Assembly: GCA_008711295.1 (NCBI GenBank)
Contig: VUYV01000147.1
Location: 1,740,577-1,804,576, forward strand
DNA from: Anarhynchus alexandrinus
Lineage: Eukaryota > Chordata > Aves > Charadriiformes > Charadriidae
DNA length: 64,000 bases
Reading direction: 5' to 3'
The notes beneath the pieces were generated by a model. That model made no database searches. It was not told the origin of the DNA and saw only the letters and a list, made by a program, of their open reading frames with translations. A program made the position numbers and the translations under genes. Shown here piece by piece: positions 1 to 14,227 of this stretch (within the stretch, counting starts at the first letter, position 1; each line of letters opens with the position of its first letter).

Positions 1-3000
1 TTTCCTGCAGTTTAATAATCACAGTTAATGGCTCAGCAGCACTGACAGAAGTAAACACTTGTTTTGTCAGTTAACTAAATGGCTATGACTCAGGAGCTAT
101 ATAGAGTCATATACTGTAATGCTCATAATATACACATAGAAACTTGCATTGGGATCAGCAATAATTCAGCATGTCGACAGATTCAAATCTACAGCTGGGA
201 TAAATTAATAGCTCCACTGGACCTTACTTGAGCTGAGAATTGGGCCTTGCAATCTCAGACAATCTGGGGGAAACTGGTATGGGCAAGCATTTTACAAACT
301 GTATGAGTTGCAAAAGGACCTCCGCTATAGGTCTAAAACTATTAAAATGCATCACACAAATTTGAAACTATGCAGCAATCTGCATAAAATGACAGATGCT
401 GAGACTCAAGACTAGTAACTGTATCTTTGGTTATGTGCTTGCTATATAGACAGTGACAATGATAAAATCTACTATTAAGTCTAGTACTACTAGACTTTTG
501 TTGGTTCTGATAGTTTGATATTTCTAGTGGACTGTTCTTCATTTTTAGGCACAGAAAATAATAATTTGAAGTGCCATCTCAAATCTACTGATTTACCAGA
601 TTTTCTTTTTTCTTATGTTTTGAAAAATTTATGACCTTTGTTACTGCAAGCAATTGGTAACAGAGGTCCAACATAAAAATGTTTAATTACAGGTTCTTAT
701 TTACTGAAAGAACATGAACTTCAATAGCTAAAATTTCTCCTTGAATTTATATTCTAATATCCTTGTCAGTAAATATTTCTGTAAACATGATTTTTGAATA
801 GTTTAATTTTAATACAGGAATATTGTAGAACAAGAAAAAAAATTATATTGCTGTACATTATGCATTGCAATGGACAAAATTATTTTATAAGTTAACTAAA
901 TAACTAAATTTCGTAAAAATCACAACTGTTTAAATTATTTTATTTGCAATAACACATGGATTAATGATTACATTACAGTGAGTCATAGAGAACTGCAAAC
1001 TCACGTTTCTGATTTTGCACAACTGGTTTCTTTTTCTGTCTTTCTGACAGAATCCATAATGTTCTGATATAATGCTATTATGAAATATCATTTAAATAGC
1101 TAAAAGAATCATGCAAAATATATTTTGAACGAATTGTTGGAAAGTTGAAATTGTTAGTTTTGTCATGCTCATGCAACTTTATAAAAAAGGCAGTTCTGTG
1201 ACTTATAGGCACATTTTCATGCTTTGCCTGTTCAAAAGCTGCAGGAGTTTTGCATCCATTTTCTACAAGCAGTTACCTTATTTTCAATAAGTACTTCAAG
1301 AATTTTATATTTTTCACTTTTTAACTATTGCAGTTTTTAAACATACGTTAGTTCATTTTGTGAACTGGGTGTGTTTCATGGCTTCAGCTGCAGCACAGCA
1401 TCTTCCCAGTTTTCCAGCAATACTGAACTGTGTTTTAGAACTAAATACATCATCTGGTACTGATGAGAAGAGCTAGGAAAATTCAGCAATTAAAATGCCA
1501 CCATCCAGGTCTGACTTCTTCAAGAAAGCAAACAGCCTTTGCAGTGTTTCTGAATAAAGGCAATTTCAGTGACATTATTTTGTGACTTCTGCTTCCAGAT
1601 TATGTGCGTTTCTTGAAAACAATTCCATACATTTCAGTGATTAAAAAGAGGCCAAGCTTGGGGCCAGTAAACATTTTCTTCTCTGTTTCTGTAAGGAAAG
1701 AGATGAATTTAAAGGCTAATTTTATCTACTCCTCTAATGCACTGTAAGTTGAAACAAGGGTAATATTTGGAAATTAAATTGAAAAGCAGAGTTTCCTTTC
1801 TGACCTGAAACTTTTATAAGCCCATCTTAACTTGATAAATTTGCTCTTCCAGCCTGTCCTTCATAACTATGAGTTTAATTATTTTGTTTCTGGATTTTGA
1901 CATTATCTTCAGTCAGACTCTTCATCAGCTCTTCATCAATTCATAATTTTAGAGTCAGTCTTCCCAAAGAATGCTGAAGAATTCCATTTTAAATGTGTGA
2001 TATCTTGAAATTAATAATCACATTTTATAGATTTTTGCTAAGCCAAAGGTCCCTCGGTTTCTTCTTTAGTCAGGTAGAGACTGTTAAATACTTTCTGGTG
2101 CTAATCCAGTTTCAGTGGTTGATGAAAGATTTTGAAACTTATCCTGGATATGAATGTCAAAGCCTAAAATCTTTGATGTTTTCTTCAGTGGTGAAAAGAT
2201 ATCTCTAAAACAGAACATAACAATTCAGAAAAAGTAAACTCATCTATAACATAGTTGATAGGCTTGATCATAGTGGTTGGAGTACACAGACTGACTCTCC
2301 TGTTACACCTGTATATTCTTTTTGTTGTATGTAGAATAATTCAGGTGTGGTTGAATACTCTTGTAGAGAAACAGGAAAACAGAGAATACAAAGGAGCAAA
2401 TTGTATGTTTTCTTCTCCGCTGTGGAACTTAAGCAAATCTCTTGCTTGAAAAAGAAGGTGGAAATGGCAATTTTTACAAGAAACCTTTCTCTTGTGCCTG
2501 TCACTAATAATATAATGGCAGTAATTTAATTGCAATAGTAAGTACTAGAAGGTCAAAGATGTGTTTGGCATTCACCTTTTATTTGCATGAAGAAAAGAAA
2601 GAAGTCTCTAGGATCAATTATTTTTAAAATTACTTTTTTTTTATTTATTTATTATTTAGCCCTATTTCTATCTGTTTTCAGGCCCAATAGTGAACAGTGA
2701 AAAATAAGAAAGGCAAAACACCATAAATTGTATTTGAAATTCAGACTGTTTTAGGGTTTACAATCCAGTTTACAATCCAAGCTTCAGTTTTGTTTTTCAG
2801 GACATTCTGTGTATCAGCTCTCTGTATATATGGCTGTGAAGAGCCTGCCTAAAGTCAGTTGACTTCCACAGGCCAGACACCATCTGCCTGTTGTAACTGT
2901 TCAGAGATATTCCTCATGCCATGAAGAATACATTCCTTGACGTGCCATCAGCTAAAAGTCTATCAGTTTCACTGCTTTTGAAGTAATTTGATGCAGGCTC

Positions 3001-5393
3001 ACATTGATATATTAGTCCAATACTTTATTTAATCCTGTAAGAGAAAATTGTTTGGTTTAGGTGTTTTCAATGAAATCCATAAAGATGAATAAACAACACT
3101 AAAAATAATTACTTCAGATATCCACTTTGTCTGCTTTCATGTAACTTTTCTTGTTACGTTTTTAGATTTTTACATTATTTGCATTTTGCTCCTATATCTA
3201 CTACACCCATTTAACGCCAGTCATATTTCCTCCTCCAAGTTCCAGAAGGAACAATGTTATCCTCTGCAGATGTCATGCTTTCTATGACTACAAGCCAGAA
3301 GGATCTTCCAGCACCTCTAGTCTGATCAGCCAATGCAGACCTGCCAAAAAGACCACCTTCCCTGAAAAAAATTAAAAAACCTAAACAGTATTCTGAAAAA
3401 TACTGGTTGTCTATCGTTTAAAAAACATATTTTATGCAAATATATTATAAACAGAGAAGAAATGAGAGCGCAAAACTTGATGACGTTCCCTGGTATCTTA
3501 CTTTAGTGCAAACTGGTCTAATTAGAACAACATGTTTAATAGTAATGGCCATCAATAGAGAACTCAAAGAAAGACTAGTAGATGGATATGTATCTACAAT
3601 GTGCTACAGAATGGCCTGCTTAGCAATGCATCTTTCCACCAGTTTTCTGGCCATGGCTGCAGAGGAAAATGGGTGATCCCAACTTGAGATATCAACCCCT
3701 GCGCCAAAAAAATAGCCTCTTGCTGGTGTTTCTGATTGTCACTAATCCTCAGTTCTCCTAAAGTAGTGGAAGAAGCAGTTACGAGGCCACTGTAATGAAA
3801 AATGCCCACTCTTGCCTGGTACTGCCTGCATGCCCTGTGAATGTACTGAAACACAGGGACATACATGCATATTTGTTAACATTAAAACCAATTAGACAAC
3901 TGATCACATGTATATCTCAGGCCAAAAACATAAATACAGTTAATTTATTTTTTTTAAATTAATAAAAAGTAGGTGATAACCAGTGGGATACCTGCCTGCC
4001 AGGTGATTTTCCCCGATGCCCCTGATGATGGATTACCACAACCTGAATTCAAAGAGCACCAATAAAGTGACAGACAGGTTAGGTTTCATATTAGGGGAAT
4101 TGATTGCTGATTACTTAAATCTCACTTCATGTGACAGAAGCTAACCCATAACGTTATTGTGATATGTGAACATGGTAGAAAAAAGAAGAATGACAGCTAT
4201 AGTGGAGAAAGAATTTAAGTATTGACTTGCAGGTGCGTGGAACACGTCTATAACACAGTAGGAGTCATTTTTAGTGCACAAAGTTGGCATGTATTCTGCA
4301 GTCAAGAAGACAGGAGAAGGAAAACTTAAGTAATTTTGATTTATTTCTTTTACCACTATAGCCAATAAGGGAGTTTAAAAAAAAAAATTTCAGATAAAAC
4401 ATGAAAAATTCAGAGTAGACTTTAATCAGAATGTATTTTCTCCATACAGATTTTTAGCAGTGAAGAGATTTTGTTACATGCCAAAAGGAACATATAGCCA
4501 CCTGAGAATGAAGTAATATAATTTGTGCAAAACAGTTTACCACAAATGGTTCCTCAGTGATCTACCTTATCTTTAGCAAGCAGACATAAAATAATTAGTC
4601 TTCAAAATTGTGTTAAGAAATTAATGATCTAATATAAGCTATCAAGAGTGGAATGCATAGAGTTCAACTATCTATTTTTCTGGGGAAAAAAGTGATTGAA
4701 AATTTTAATGTCAGTTCTGTATTGGTAAAGAATAAACACTCTGAATAACGACAGAATTACTCTTTAGTTTCCATCATTACGGAAACACTTGCATTCCATT
4801 TGAGTGCACAGAAATCTTCCTCAATATGACTCTACGGCATGCTCTTTTTTTAAACAATAATAAGCAAAATATAACCCCCTCTGAAACAGACTGTGTTGAG
4901 AATCAGTAGCTTTCTGAAGGTACTTAACTGAAAAAGATGATTTTTAAAAAATTGCTGCTGTAGCATAGACGAAGGAAAAATACTTCATCGGAGAATACGG
5001 TGAAGGATAGGAATTACTAAATCCTTTCCTTTCAGCTACTTAACGGCAAATTTTATTCTTAGGAATGTAGGTTGTTGGGGTTTTTTTTAAAAATATCTTG
5101 CTGTATAGCTTATAGAAAAAGGCTTCAAACATTAATTATCCAGTGAGATGAAAATTCTTTTATTAGTTTAGAATCATTTTGCCTTCTGGGGACAACGACA
5201 TTTGCAGTTTCAAATGTGGTTAAATGGAAGTGGTAGTTTACAGAGTGAAAGATACTGTATATTCTTCTTTGAATGTAAAATAAAACCAGTAAGTATTGCT
5301 TAAATAAATGTAACTGACCACAATTTTGTAAATAAACAACTGCTGGTACAATCTTTTTTGTTTTCCTACAGAACAAACACGCTTTCTTCAGTG
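1..5393. other. Unique AT-rich noncoding sequence
   Basis: I see no gene here. The sequence is AT-rich with stops in all frames every few dozen codons. The open stretches are all under about 90 codons and resemble no family I know. There is a short T/A-rich low-complexity patch near 2632-2656 and homopolymer runs near 4376-4388 and 5079-5090. No interspersed repeat was recognised. It is probably intergenic or intronic. Confidence 0.7.
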
Positions 5394-5494
5394 TGACACA
5401 AAGAAAAGTAACACAAAGAAATGAAGAAAACAGACACAAAGAAATGTGCTTGACACAAAGAAAAATAGTGAGGGTGTAAATAGCGAGGGTGTAA
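5394..5494. repeat. Imperfect ACACAAAGAAA minisatellite
   Basis: The core ACACAAAGAAA occurs four times at irregular spacing between about 5396 and 5464 (three copies preceded by G, one by A). It is followed by two copies of GAGGGTGTAA separated by six bases, near 5470-5494. The purine-rich strand keeps the complementary strand free of stops, which explains a 171-codon open frame on the minus strand (5125-5640) that has no family resemblance. The irregular spacing suggests an old, decayed tandem array. Confidence 0.75.
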
Positions 5495-7442
5495 CACTTC
5501 AGGTTTATAAAACTAAAAGATAGCAGCTGTAGCTGCAGCCTTGCACAGAGGCAGGGTGCTGCTCCCTGCTGTAAGAAACTGCATTGGAGCCTTAAAGTAA
5601 GAATAACCGTGTTGTCTGTGGAGAAGAGAAGCCATATCAAGTTTTCTTCAGCTACCCCAAACTGCTGTGTTAAAAGAGAAATGTATGTGGAAGCACAGTG
5701 GCAAGCAGAACTGGTTTAATAAATGGAGCTGCCATACAGTTTTTCTAGACACAATGAGGCTACCTACCTGATCTTACGTAGTGGAACTTAACTACCACAA
5801 ACCTAAGAAAAAAGTCTATTTTAAGCTGAAAGTCACACCTCTTGCATCAGCACAAATACAATTATAACAAAACTAACCCTGTAAAAACACAGAGTGAGTC
5901 ATAACACAAATGCAAGAGTTTTTTTGAAAGAGCATATTATAAAGTTAGCTGACACAGTTGGAAAAGAGAAGTCAGCTCTAAGGTCTCTCACCTTTACCTG
6001 AGGCATTGCAGACAGGCATTTTGTATTTAGACTACCTAGCCTGAATATTAGCAAAGGTTAAGCTTGTTTTTTCAGTGTACAGTGATGTTCTTCATAGTAA
6101 ATAAGGTTGCTGTGATGTTTTTAAGTACCTTCGCTTGGGTATGGGCTGCGGCCCCTTGATATGACCAGTGGTGATCACCAGCTGCCAGATGTACTGTGGA
6201 ACAGTTCCCTTGGAGCAGGTCAAGAGCCTCAAACTGCTGCTACTTACCATCCGAACTGATGGCACATTGCCCCTGTACAAACCAACTACTCAATGCTACC
6301 ATTAAACTACACAGAGGGAAACATAAAATTGCTGTTCAGGAGCAGCTCTTTGCCTAAAAAGGTGGCAGGTGTGTGCTTTTTCACATATATTTATTTTTGA
6401 TGGTGTGATACATTGATATTGAATGCTGCCCTGCCTTGTAGAGTGGATAAAAATATGCTTATGCTTGACAGTGTTGGTTGTTTTTTTTTCCCCAGCATGT
6501 TTTCCAAACTAGTCTAAAGATATTTGCTGTTTCCAAACATGTGTTTGCATCTCTGTAGCATTCTTCGCACTTTCATCTGATGATGTAGTGATGTCACTAG
6601 GTCTGTGTCTCTGCTCTTATCTGCAAAGTGTCCTGGAAGAGAGCCGTCAGGAGAAAGAGGAAAAAAATACGCGTGTACAAGAATGTGAAAAGCTGGGCCT
6701 AGGCACAGTTCTTTTGGGATCGGGGGGTTCTGGTGTAAATGTCGTCCAGTTGAAGGCTCATCCTCATTGGTATGCTCAGCTGTTTTGCAGTGCTACAAGT
6801 AAGCGAAACAGCTATAAACCCAGCTTAACTCTCCAATTAAGCTGAATTTATGACATCTTTACAATACCAGTGCAGAACAAAGCAGCTGGAGACAGCCAGT
6901 AATTCTGGTCCTAACAATCCCTTTTTAGGCTTTATTTGGCATTTTTTAGTCAGGCAAAAGTTTGCCTGTTTGTCTAAGATTAAATTTGGAGGCCTCTGAC
7001 AGGCTTCTGAAGATTAAACAAAATTATACCATAGAACACATGTTCATAAATGCATAGACTTTAAATGTTTCTTTGTAACATTATATTTTGAGCAGATTAA
7101 TCCAATTTGGGTGCCTAGTGAACTCAGGGCTCTCACTGATGTCACTAATTACCAGGATTGCACTTTAATTAGTTTTGCCTATTACATTTTTTTTTTTACA
7201 AAGAAGTAAATTGATTTTTATTTCCAAAATAAATTTAACAATTGCCTTCTGCCACAATTCTTACACTTGTGAATTCTATGTGTGGGTGACAAATCTTCAT
7301 TTGCCCTTAGCTACAAGGGTCCTGAAATACCGATGTTTGTATAAAGGAGCATCAGTATTTTGATGTACAGTTCACAGCCTTACTGCTTTTCTTTGTGATT
7401 CCTAGCACAGAGGACAATTTGAAATAGTTATCAATTTATTTT
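5495..7442. other. Unique noncoding sequence
   Basis: No gene or recognisable repeat was found. A stretch at about 6110-6290 is less AT-rich than its surroundings and reads like an old repeat or exon remnant, but no frame resembles a known protein and I could not match it to any family. Confidence 0.6.
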
Positions 7443-7456
7443 TGTGTGTGTGTGTG
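7443..7456. repeat. (TG)7 microsatellite
   Basis: Seven uninterrupted TG units sit in otherwise unique AT-rich DNA. The tract is short and of no evident function. Confidence 0.9.
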
Positions 7457-10400
7457 CATCTGTTCTTTATTTGTGAGCCAGCTGCCTTTAGTAGACCCAA
7501 ACAGCAAAAACCAGTTGTTATTCCAAGTAAGACTCTCCTTTTTGATCTCGTAGGCTAGATCTGTACTAATGAGTATAATGTTAGGCATTGTCTTGGGTCT
7601 GAGAGCGAGAGACAAGCTACATCTGAGGTACCTATGGCTAAATTCTCTTCTCCCAAAATACAGGGTAATCTAGTCAATCCCCACGGTTGGGGGCAGACCC
7701 TGCCACGTGCCATCCTCTGGGCTGTGTCCAGGAGTTGGCTGGGGAGTGCTTGTTGGCTCATGCTATAAACAGAGTAGTTACTGCAGTTGTGTGCCAGAAT
7801 TTGTGCCTCTCTCTTCTCCAGTTTTAGCTACCCGTAGCCATGGAGTAACGCAGTGATGATTGCGGAACATTTGTCAGGGGGGCTGAATGTTAGAGTCCTA
7901 AATGAGAAGTTGCACATCAAAAATTAGAAAAGCTCGACAGTCAGACTCAACAAGGAGGCTGGTCCATGTCAGGATTGTTTCTGGCTTTTCTTTTGTGCTC
8001 CAACTAGCCAGGACCAGGGTCGAGAACATGGATCTCCTTTGTGCTTGGAGACTGTCCTTATCGCTGACCTGCAAGATCATCTTGTGCGTTTTCTTTCTAG
8101 TCCTGAATCGTGCTCCGTTTGCTACGGCAACAGCATTTCAACAGGCAGAATGGGAAGTAGATATCTCTGCATGCCCGCAGCTTGGTGGCTGAGGCATGTT
8201 TCTGGGAGGTGGGGAATGCAGTCTTCAGCCCCAAAATTTAAGGAGGAAATGGACTGTGAGGATCCTTCTCCTAGGACAATTGTACTCCCTACAAAGATAC
8301 CATACAGAAGAGTAAGTAGAAAGTACCAGTTGGCAACCGGGGATGCAGAGTCTGGTCCACAGGCACTGCCCTGTGCTTCAGCCATTGTAAACAATTATTT
8401 TTGTTTCTTCATTGTTTTGCCATGGTTTTGTTTAGACAGTATCAATTGTGGAACTAAATTGTTTTCAGTTTTTAAGCAGAGCTCAGAATTATGCTGTCTG
8501 ACACTCAAGGAATTGCTTGTTGTGAGGGGCTGGCAAACACAGGGTAAGAAACTTATGAGATCTTCCATGAAACAGTTTCATTTCAAAATTGGACTTTACC
8601 TTAGTCAAACAGGAAACAATAGTGCAATAGCACAGCAACAAAATTAAACCTGCAAGTAAATGGCTACAGGTTGGAAAATAAATTTGTGGGAGAATGTGTG
8701 GTATGTATTTGTATAGCTGAACGTACAAAAGATCTGAATTCTCCTAGCAGCAGTGTCTGGATCCAGAGCTTTGATTTAGATTGTGTTCCTCTGAGGATGC
8801 TGTTCCATACATATATAAAACTGAATTTAGCTATTAAATGGGAACTTCTCCATTCTGGGCCCACGAATACCTTTTCATAACAAAGTACTAGACTGGGTTT
8901 AGGAAGTTCTGTCTTTGGAAAGATTTGATTCCAGATTTCCAATTCTATCATTTCTCTGATGGCTTGAAGTCTGCTGTATTACACATAGAAAAAAGTCTGA
9001 CTGAACCTACCAGGGATATGAATTGCTATATGCATAACTAAGTGATTAATGCGGTTTTATACAGCATTACCTATATTTTGGCATATCATAAATCAGTGGA
9101 ACCAGGTACGTGCATTAATATCATAAATACTGTTTTTCCAGTGTCAGTCCTGATTTGTCTATTATCTTCTCAGGTCAACAAATCTACATATAGACACATG
9201 AAGAGAAAAGCCTCCTCTTAGGATGCCTCCTGAAAGCCATTGCTGCAAGCAGATAGAACATATAGATCCTTTTCCAAATCTAAATGAAATTTTAATACTT
9301 TAATACATTTTTTGATACATGAAGAGCATCATATGATTCCAAATGTTCCTCCACTCTTTAAAGTTTCGTAAGCATCTGAAAATTATTAGCCAAGTTCTCA
9401 CCCTATACTTATGCAAATGACAATGAAGATATTGAGGATACTTTGGTGATAGCTAACTTTTCCACTCCCTAGTTAACTCTTCCTCCCATCAGGAAATACA
9501 CTTATAGATTATATTGGGTAGTTTCTAATCTACTACTTGCAGTAGTTTTTTCATATACTTGAATTTTCTTAGATGCAAACAGTGAAAGCTGCAAATATAG
9601 CTTAAGACATACAATTCCCATGACATCTAACTCAGTGTCTCAGAGACTTGGACTTTTTCAGGTGATAGAGTTCTATAAAGCAACATGCTCAGAAATTACT
9701 GAGATACAAGTTTAATATGCATTTGTGTCTTTCATTTCTTGTTAATAAAGTCCATGGTTGAAATACAACGAATCTTTCTTGTTACTTAAAGGTTACAGTC
9801 TGCAAAAGAATCAAAATCTTTTCTGAATTTTGTAGGATTAGTTGCAACCTCAGCATCTATTATCATTGTAAAGCAATATCTTCACTATGTAATATGTTAA
9901 ATAAATACAGCTTGTCTTTTACAAGATGTCTTCTCCCATTGACTGCCAAATGAAGCACAACAAAAATGTTAAAAAAAGAATCCTCAATAGCTGCATGAGT
10001 AGCTGGACACTCACTCCAGAGATCAGTAAAATGTTTGGCAAGGAAAACATGGCCTGAGCACTAGCACTCGTTCACATGTCAAAGCCAAAATAGAAAACAT
10101 AGTTCACAGTGGAGTGCCAGGACAAGTGTGCCGGAAAGGCATTCTTGTAAATACGTGCAACAAAATTGTACCACTCTTCACCTTCTCTGTTGCTTTCATG
10201 TTCAGCTCAACTACATAGCTGTAAAACAGTGTGCCTGAATGCAACTCAGGAATGTGTATGTCTTCTCCTGTGAACAGATGCAGAGCCAAACACCAACCCC
10301 TGTACCAGTGTGTGGACATATTGCACAGCTGGAAGAGCAATTGCAGCTATTAAGGAAAAGCACGTGGTTTTCCTACAGGGTTATCTGAAAGCTTGATTTG

Positions 10401-13400
10401 TAGTGTAAAAGTGTGTTTTAAGCATGATTTTGACCACATTAAATTTTGCAAACTAAAGACAATGTAAATTTAATAGTGGAATTTAAGCTCTCTGAGGTTT
10501 TAGCTGAATGACATACATGAGCTGTCAAAAATAGGTGATTAGTGCAAAATCAAATTGTGTGAGGTTCTGTACATTTAAGTCACTGCCTGACACTTGGGTG
10601 CCCCCACACTCAGAAAAAGCAGTGTGGGGAGCTGAACAATGTAATAATCCTCTATTACCTGCCTAAAAAGGTGTCAGGAATGTGTACTGCACTGTCAAAA
10701 TCTTTAGAGACGTCTGAGGTGCATAGAGTTGATCATGGGCAGGAGGCAAAAAGGGGAAAGGAGAAGGACCAAAGAAGTTCCCCCACCCTCAAGGCAACAT
10801 TAACACTTTACCTCCCCTCATATTCCCCCTAACTGCAGGTCCAGCTGAAAAAATGCCGGAGTATGTAACGGGGATGACACCCCATAGGCGAAAGCCTTTA
10901 AGTCTTTGCAGTCTCTGAGGCACGAGCTCCATGGGGTCGGCATTCATTGCGCTTGACTGTTTTTCAGGGCTGCCTTGAGGTGCATGAGGCACAGCTTAAG
11001 CAGGCGTGGGAGCATATGCAGATTTTAGGGAAACGGGATTTCAAAAAGAGACCTTAGATATTCACATGCGTAAAATCCACTTATTTTCTAAAATTGAGGG
11101 GGATTAATTCTGATGTACATTTATATTTAAAAAAAAAGAATGAAAACACAGAGTGGTTCTTAATTCCTTCTGAAATAAGCAAAATTGAAGGTGCTTCATA
11201 CCTTTTGAAAAATCTAGTCCTTTTTTCCCCACGCACATACACTGATGGCTTTAGCACTTACCAGACCTTTACAAACAAGTATCTAGATGTCACAAAACTA
11301 CAGTAAAGTTGATACAGAAATCATGACCCTTACCTTGCGGACAAGGTAATTGACTCTAAGACATTAAGACCAAGGTGTCACCCTAAATCTGAACACCTGC
11401 AGACATACTTAATAACAAACAGGTGATGTAAGAGTTACCAGGACTGAAAACATCAAAGTACTACTTAAGGTCTGTGGAGATAGATGCCCAAGTCTGAAAA
11501 TTGTTTAAGTTCATGTTTAGTTTCCAAACATTTAAACCATGCATAGTAATATTTATTTATCTGAATGTGTTTACAGACGCTTTAATTTGTTAATTTTTTA
11601 GACATTTTTTCCATGAGACAAAGTTACCTTTTTCAGCAGGTTTGCCTTTTGCTACTTTTAGAAGAAGAGTTACTTCTGGGCTAACAAATTTCCATTTAAT
11701 AATGCATGAATTTTCCTCTTATGAAGCTAGATAGTTTTTCCATCACTTGTACTTCAGTATTTCTGAAACCAGGTGTTAATTTTCAGGGGGATAGGAGGTT
11801 TCCAAGCAGCTGCCAGGACTAATATAGCAGCCAGCAGTAAACGCTGAATAAGCTTAGGTACAAAATCTATACCATCTGGTTTCAGGAGTCCCCAGCCAAA
11901 AAATGTGAGGCCAGTTCCTTTCATGTCCAGAAATCTTCCCGTTCATTGGGAATTGTGAAATGGATCTTACCTTTGCATTACCTTTTAATTCACAACTCAG
12001 AGGAAGATTCAAATAATGGTCTTAAGAAAACATTGCATAACTGTAAAATGGGAAACTAAGTAATATGCTCAGGTTTCATAATAAGACAGATGACCACTAT
12101 TTGACAAGCTGAGATCAAAGTCCTCTCTCAGCCTCACAGTAGGCCAGTTTTCCAAGCTGCTCTTTCTCAAAGTCGATGATAGCTACCAGTGCTCGACACA
12201 GAAACAAAGTCCCTCAGAGGAATGGTCTCCCTAGACCAGTAAGTCAATAGGGAGATACAAAATGAAGCCCTTCAGGTTTTTTTGAAGACCAGGGAAGTAA
12301 GGAATGAGGTACATCTTATCTGCCAGTGAGGAAATTCTGGTTCCTTAGGTGTCTGAAGAGGTCAACTAAGTTCTACGTAAAAAATCGCTATACTGAAAAT
12401 TTTGATAGAAGATTAACTTAAGAGTGACTTTGTTCACAGGCATGAGTATGAAGGTGTAGATGTAGCTTGGGCCACTCTAGAGATACCCGAGGAGATCCAA
12501 GCAACAGAACTTCCACTGAAGAAGTGTGGAAAAACGGTGCATCCTGCAAGTTTTAAAGTCCAAATCATTTCACCCTCTCTCTCAGGCAGTCTTTTACAGC
12601 TATACATAATCCTCAAGGTCACTTTCTTATCAAAGCCCTAAAGGTACCAAGCTACCGTCCCATCCAAAGAGTCATTAATATCTCTTAGCTTTTTATGTCT
12701 GGGTTATATATAAAAAATTGCATATAATAGGAAACCGTGCAAGCCCATTTTTCTTTTTCTATCATCACTGCTTTCAACACACTGATTAAATCATTGCTTT
12801 AACTGGATGACTAAACCCTTTTGAGAAGGGACTGCCATGTTACTGTATTTGGCTAGAACAGAGGATAATGATTCCCCAGTCTATAGGCACTATCACAATG
12901 CAGATAAAACAGCACTGGTAGTGCTGTTGCATTCCTGGTAGCTGTGGGTTTGTCTATGCTGCTGCATAGCAAGATTGCCCTGAGCTCCGTACAGCAAGTT
13001 AGAATAGCTCCATCATCTGATCTAGCAGCAGATTTAACTGGAGGCACTTTTAAAGATGGGCAGATCAGACTAAACTGAGTCAGAAAAAGTATCATTTCAA
13101 AAGCCTGATGTTTTCTCTCAGCACCGATCTCCAGAAGACATAATGTTCTGAGGATTCATTCTGACTCCTTCGTGGCTAGTAGTCAAAGTATTTTTTTTGT
13201 ATCCATGTCTAGTAATAGTAAAGTGATGATCCTTCCAGTCATATACACTGCAATAGTGTTTGATCATAGATTCCAGCCGGAGGGCATTCTGAAGCAACAA
13301 TTTCACAAAACCAGACTATTTTATAATGCACTGTGAATAATCATTTCAGTAAAGGCAGTGATTTTGCTGTGTTCATACCCTGGAACAATAGTGCTAGTAT

Positions 13401-14135
13401 AAATCCCAAGATAGCACTCAGTGTACTTTAAGAAAGAACTTTAGTCACCTTAAAAAAATTTAAAAGGCTGTAGTCCAAAGTTCCACTTATCTCTGAATGT
13501 ATGATAAATTGTTGATACAGTCTTCTGTATTGCAGTCCATGAAGCATCTGTGAGTGATAACTTAGGCAACTGTAGTGCACTGATATTTTTCAAAATGGTG
13601 ACAAAACACACATCAAAATACTGACCAGTCACTGGCTAACAGACCAGACCCTATTCCAGAGCTGTGTTGCCTCACTCTGAACCTGTAGGCTCCACATATA
13701 AAAAGTAAGACTAGTCCACAGACTGCAAAACCACTTAAAGAACAGACATGCCACAAAGTTCAACCGGATCCAACAGGCTTTCCTGTTACTAATTTGCATC
13801 TATTTCTTTATTTAATGTATTTATAAGGATCTCCCTATTTGACTATTTCTGATATTATGACAGGTTCGGGGACTAAATAATACCAAAACCCATGGATTGT
13901 TATTTCACATTACCTGGCCTAGTTCCCAAAGTTCACAAAACACTTAATACCAGAGAGAAAATACTTCAGTGGAAGCAAGTACACGCACAGCCTCTATCCA
14001 AGAAGAAGCAGCAGCAGAAATTTTATCACTCACTCTTCTTCAGTGTTAACAGCCAGAGGGAATACACTCTGGAAATCAATTTTCTTTTACGGGAACTTGA
14101 TGTGGGTAGTTGCTTGATGTGTTCAGCTTCTGTAT
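7457..14135. other. Unique noncoding sequence
   Basis: No gene can be supported. The longest open frame in the window (202 codons, plus strand, 8039-8647) lies here. A good splice acceptor sits at 8087-8100 and a donor-like GTAAGA at 8539-8544. The translation has no domain, signal peptide or family resemblance, and an open frame of this length is not surprising by chance in 64 kb. The rest shows short homopolymer runs and no recognised repeat. Confidence 0.6.
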
Positions 14136-14227
14136 GGCCCAGATTCAACAAGACACTTAAAAGTGTGGCTGACTTTATTCATGTGGGTATTTAGGTATGT
14201 GCTTAAGTACCTTGCTGAATTGGGGCT
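14136..14227. mobile_element. Palindromic MITE-like relic (ancient amniote family)
   Basis: A 92-bp palindromic unit. The left end, 14136-14159 (GGCCCAGATTCAACAAGACA...), is the inverted counterpart of the right end, 14204-14227, with 18 of 24 positions complementary. The pattern of a GGCCC/GGGGC outer edge, a 'ttgctga' block and a 'gcttaagt' block is one I know from a short palindromic element common in turtles, crocodilians and birds. The inner part retains 'actttattcatgtgggta', also typical of that family. It has no coding capacity. The family name and transposon superfamily are not certain. Confidence 0.65.

Noticed and set aside
424..446. TCTTTGGTTATGTGCTTG resembles miR-9
   Set aside because: It departs from miR-9 after the first eleven bases and lacks the opposite arm of the hairpin.
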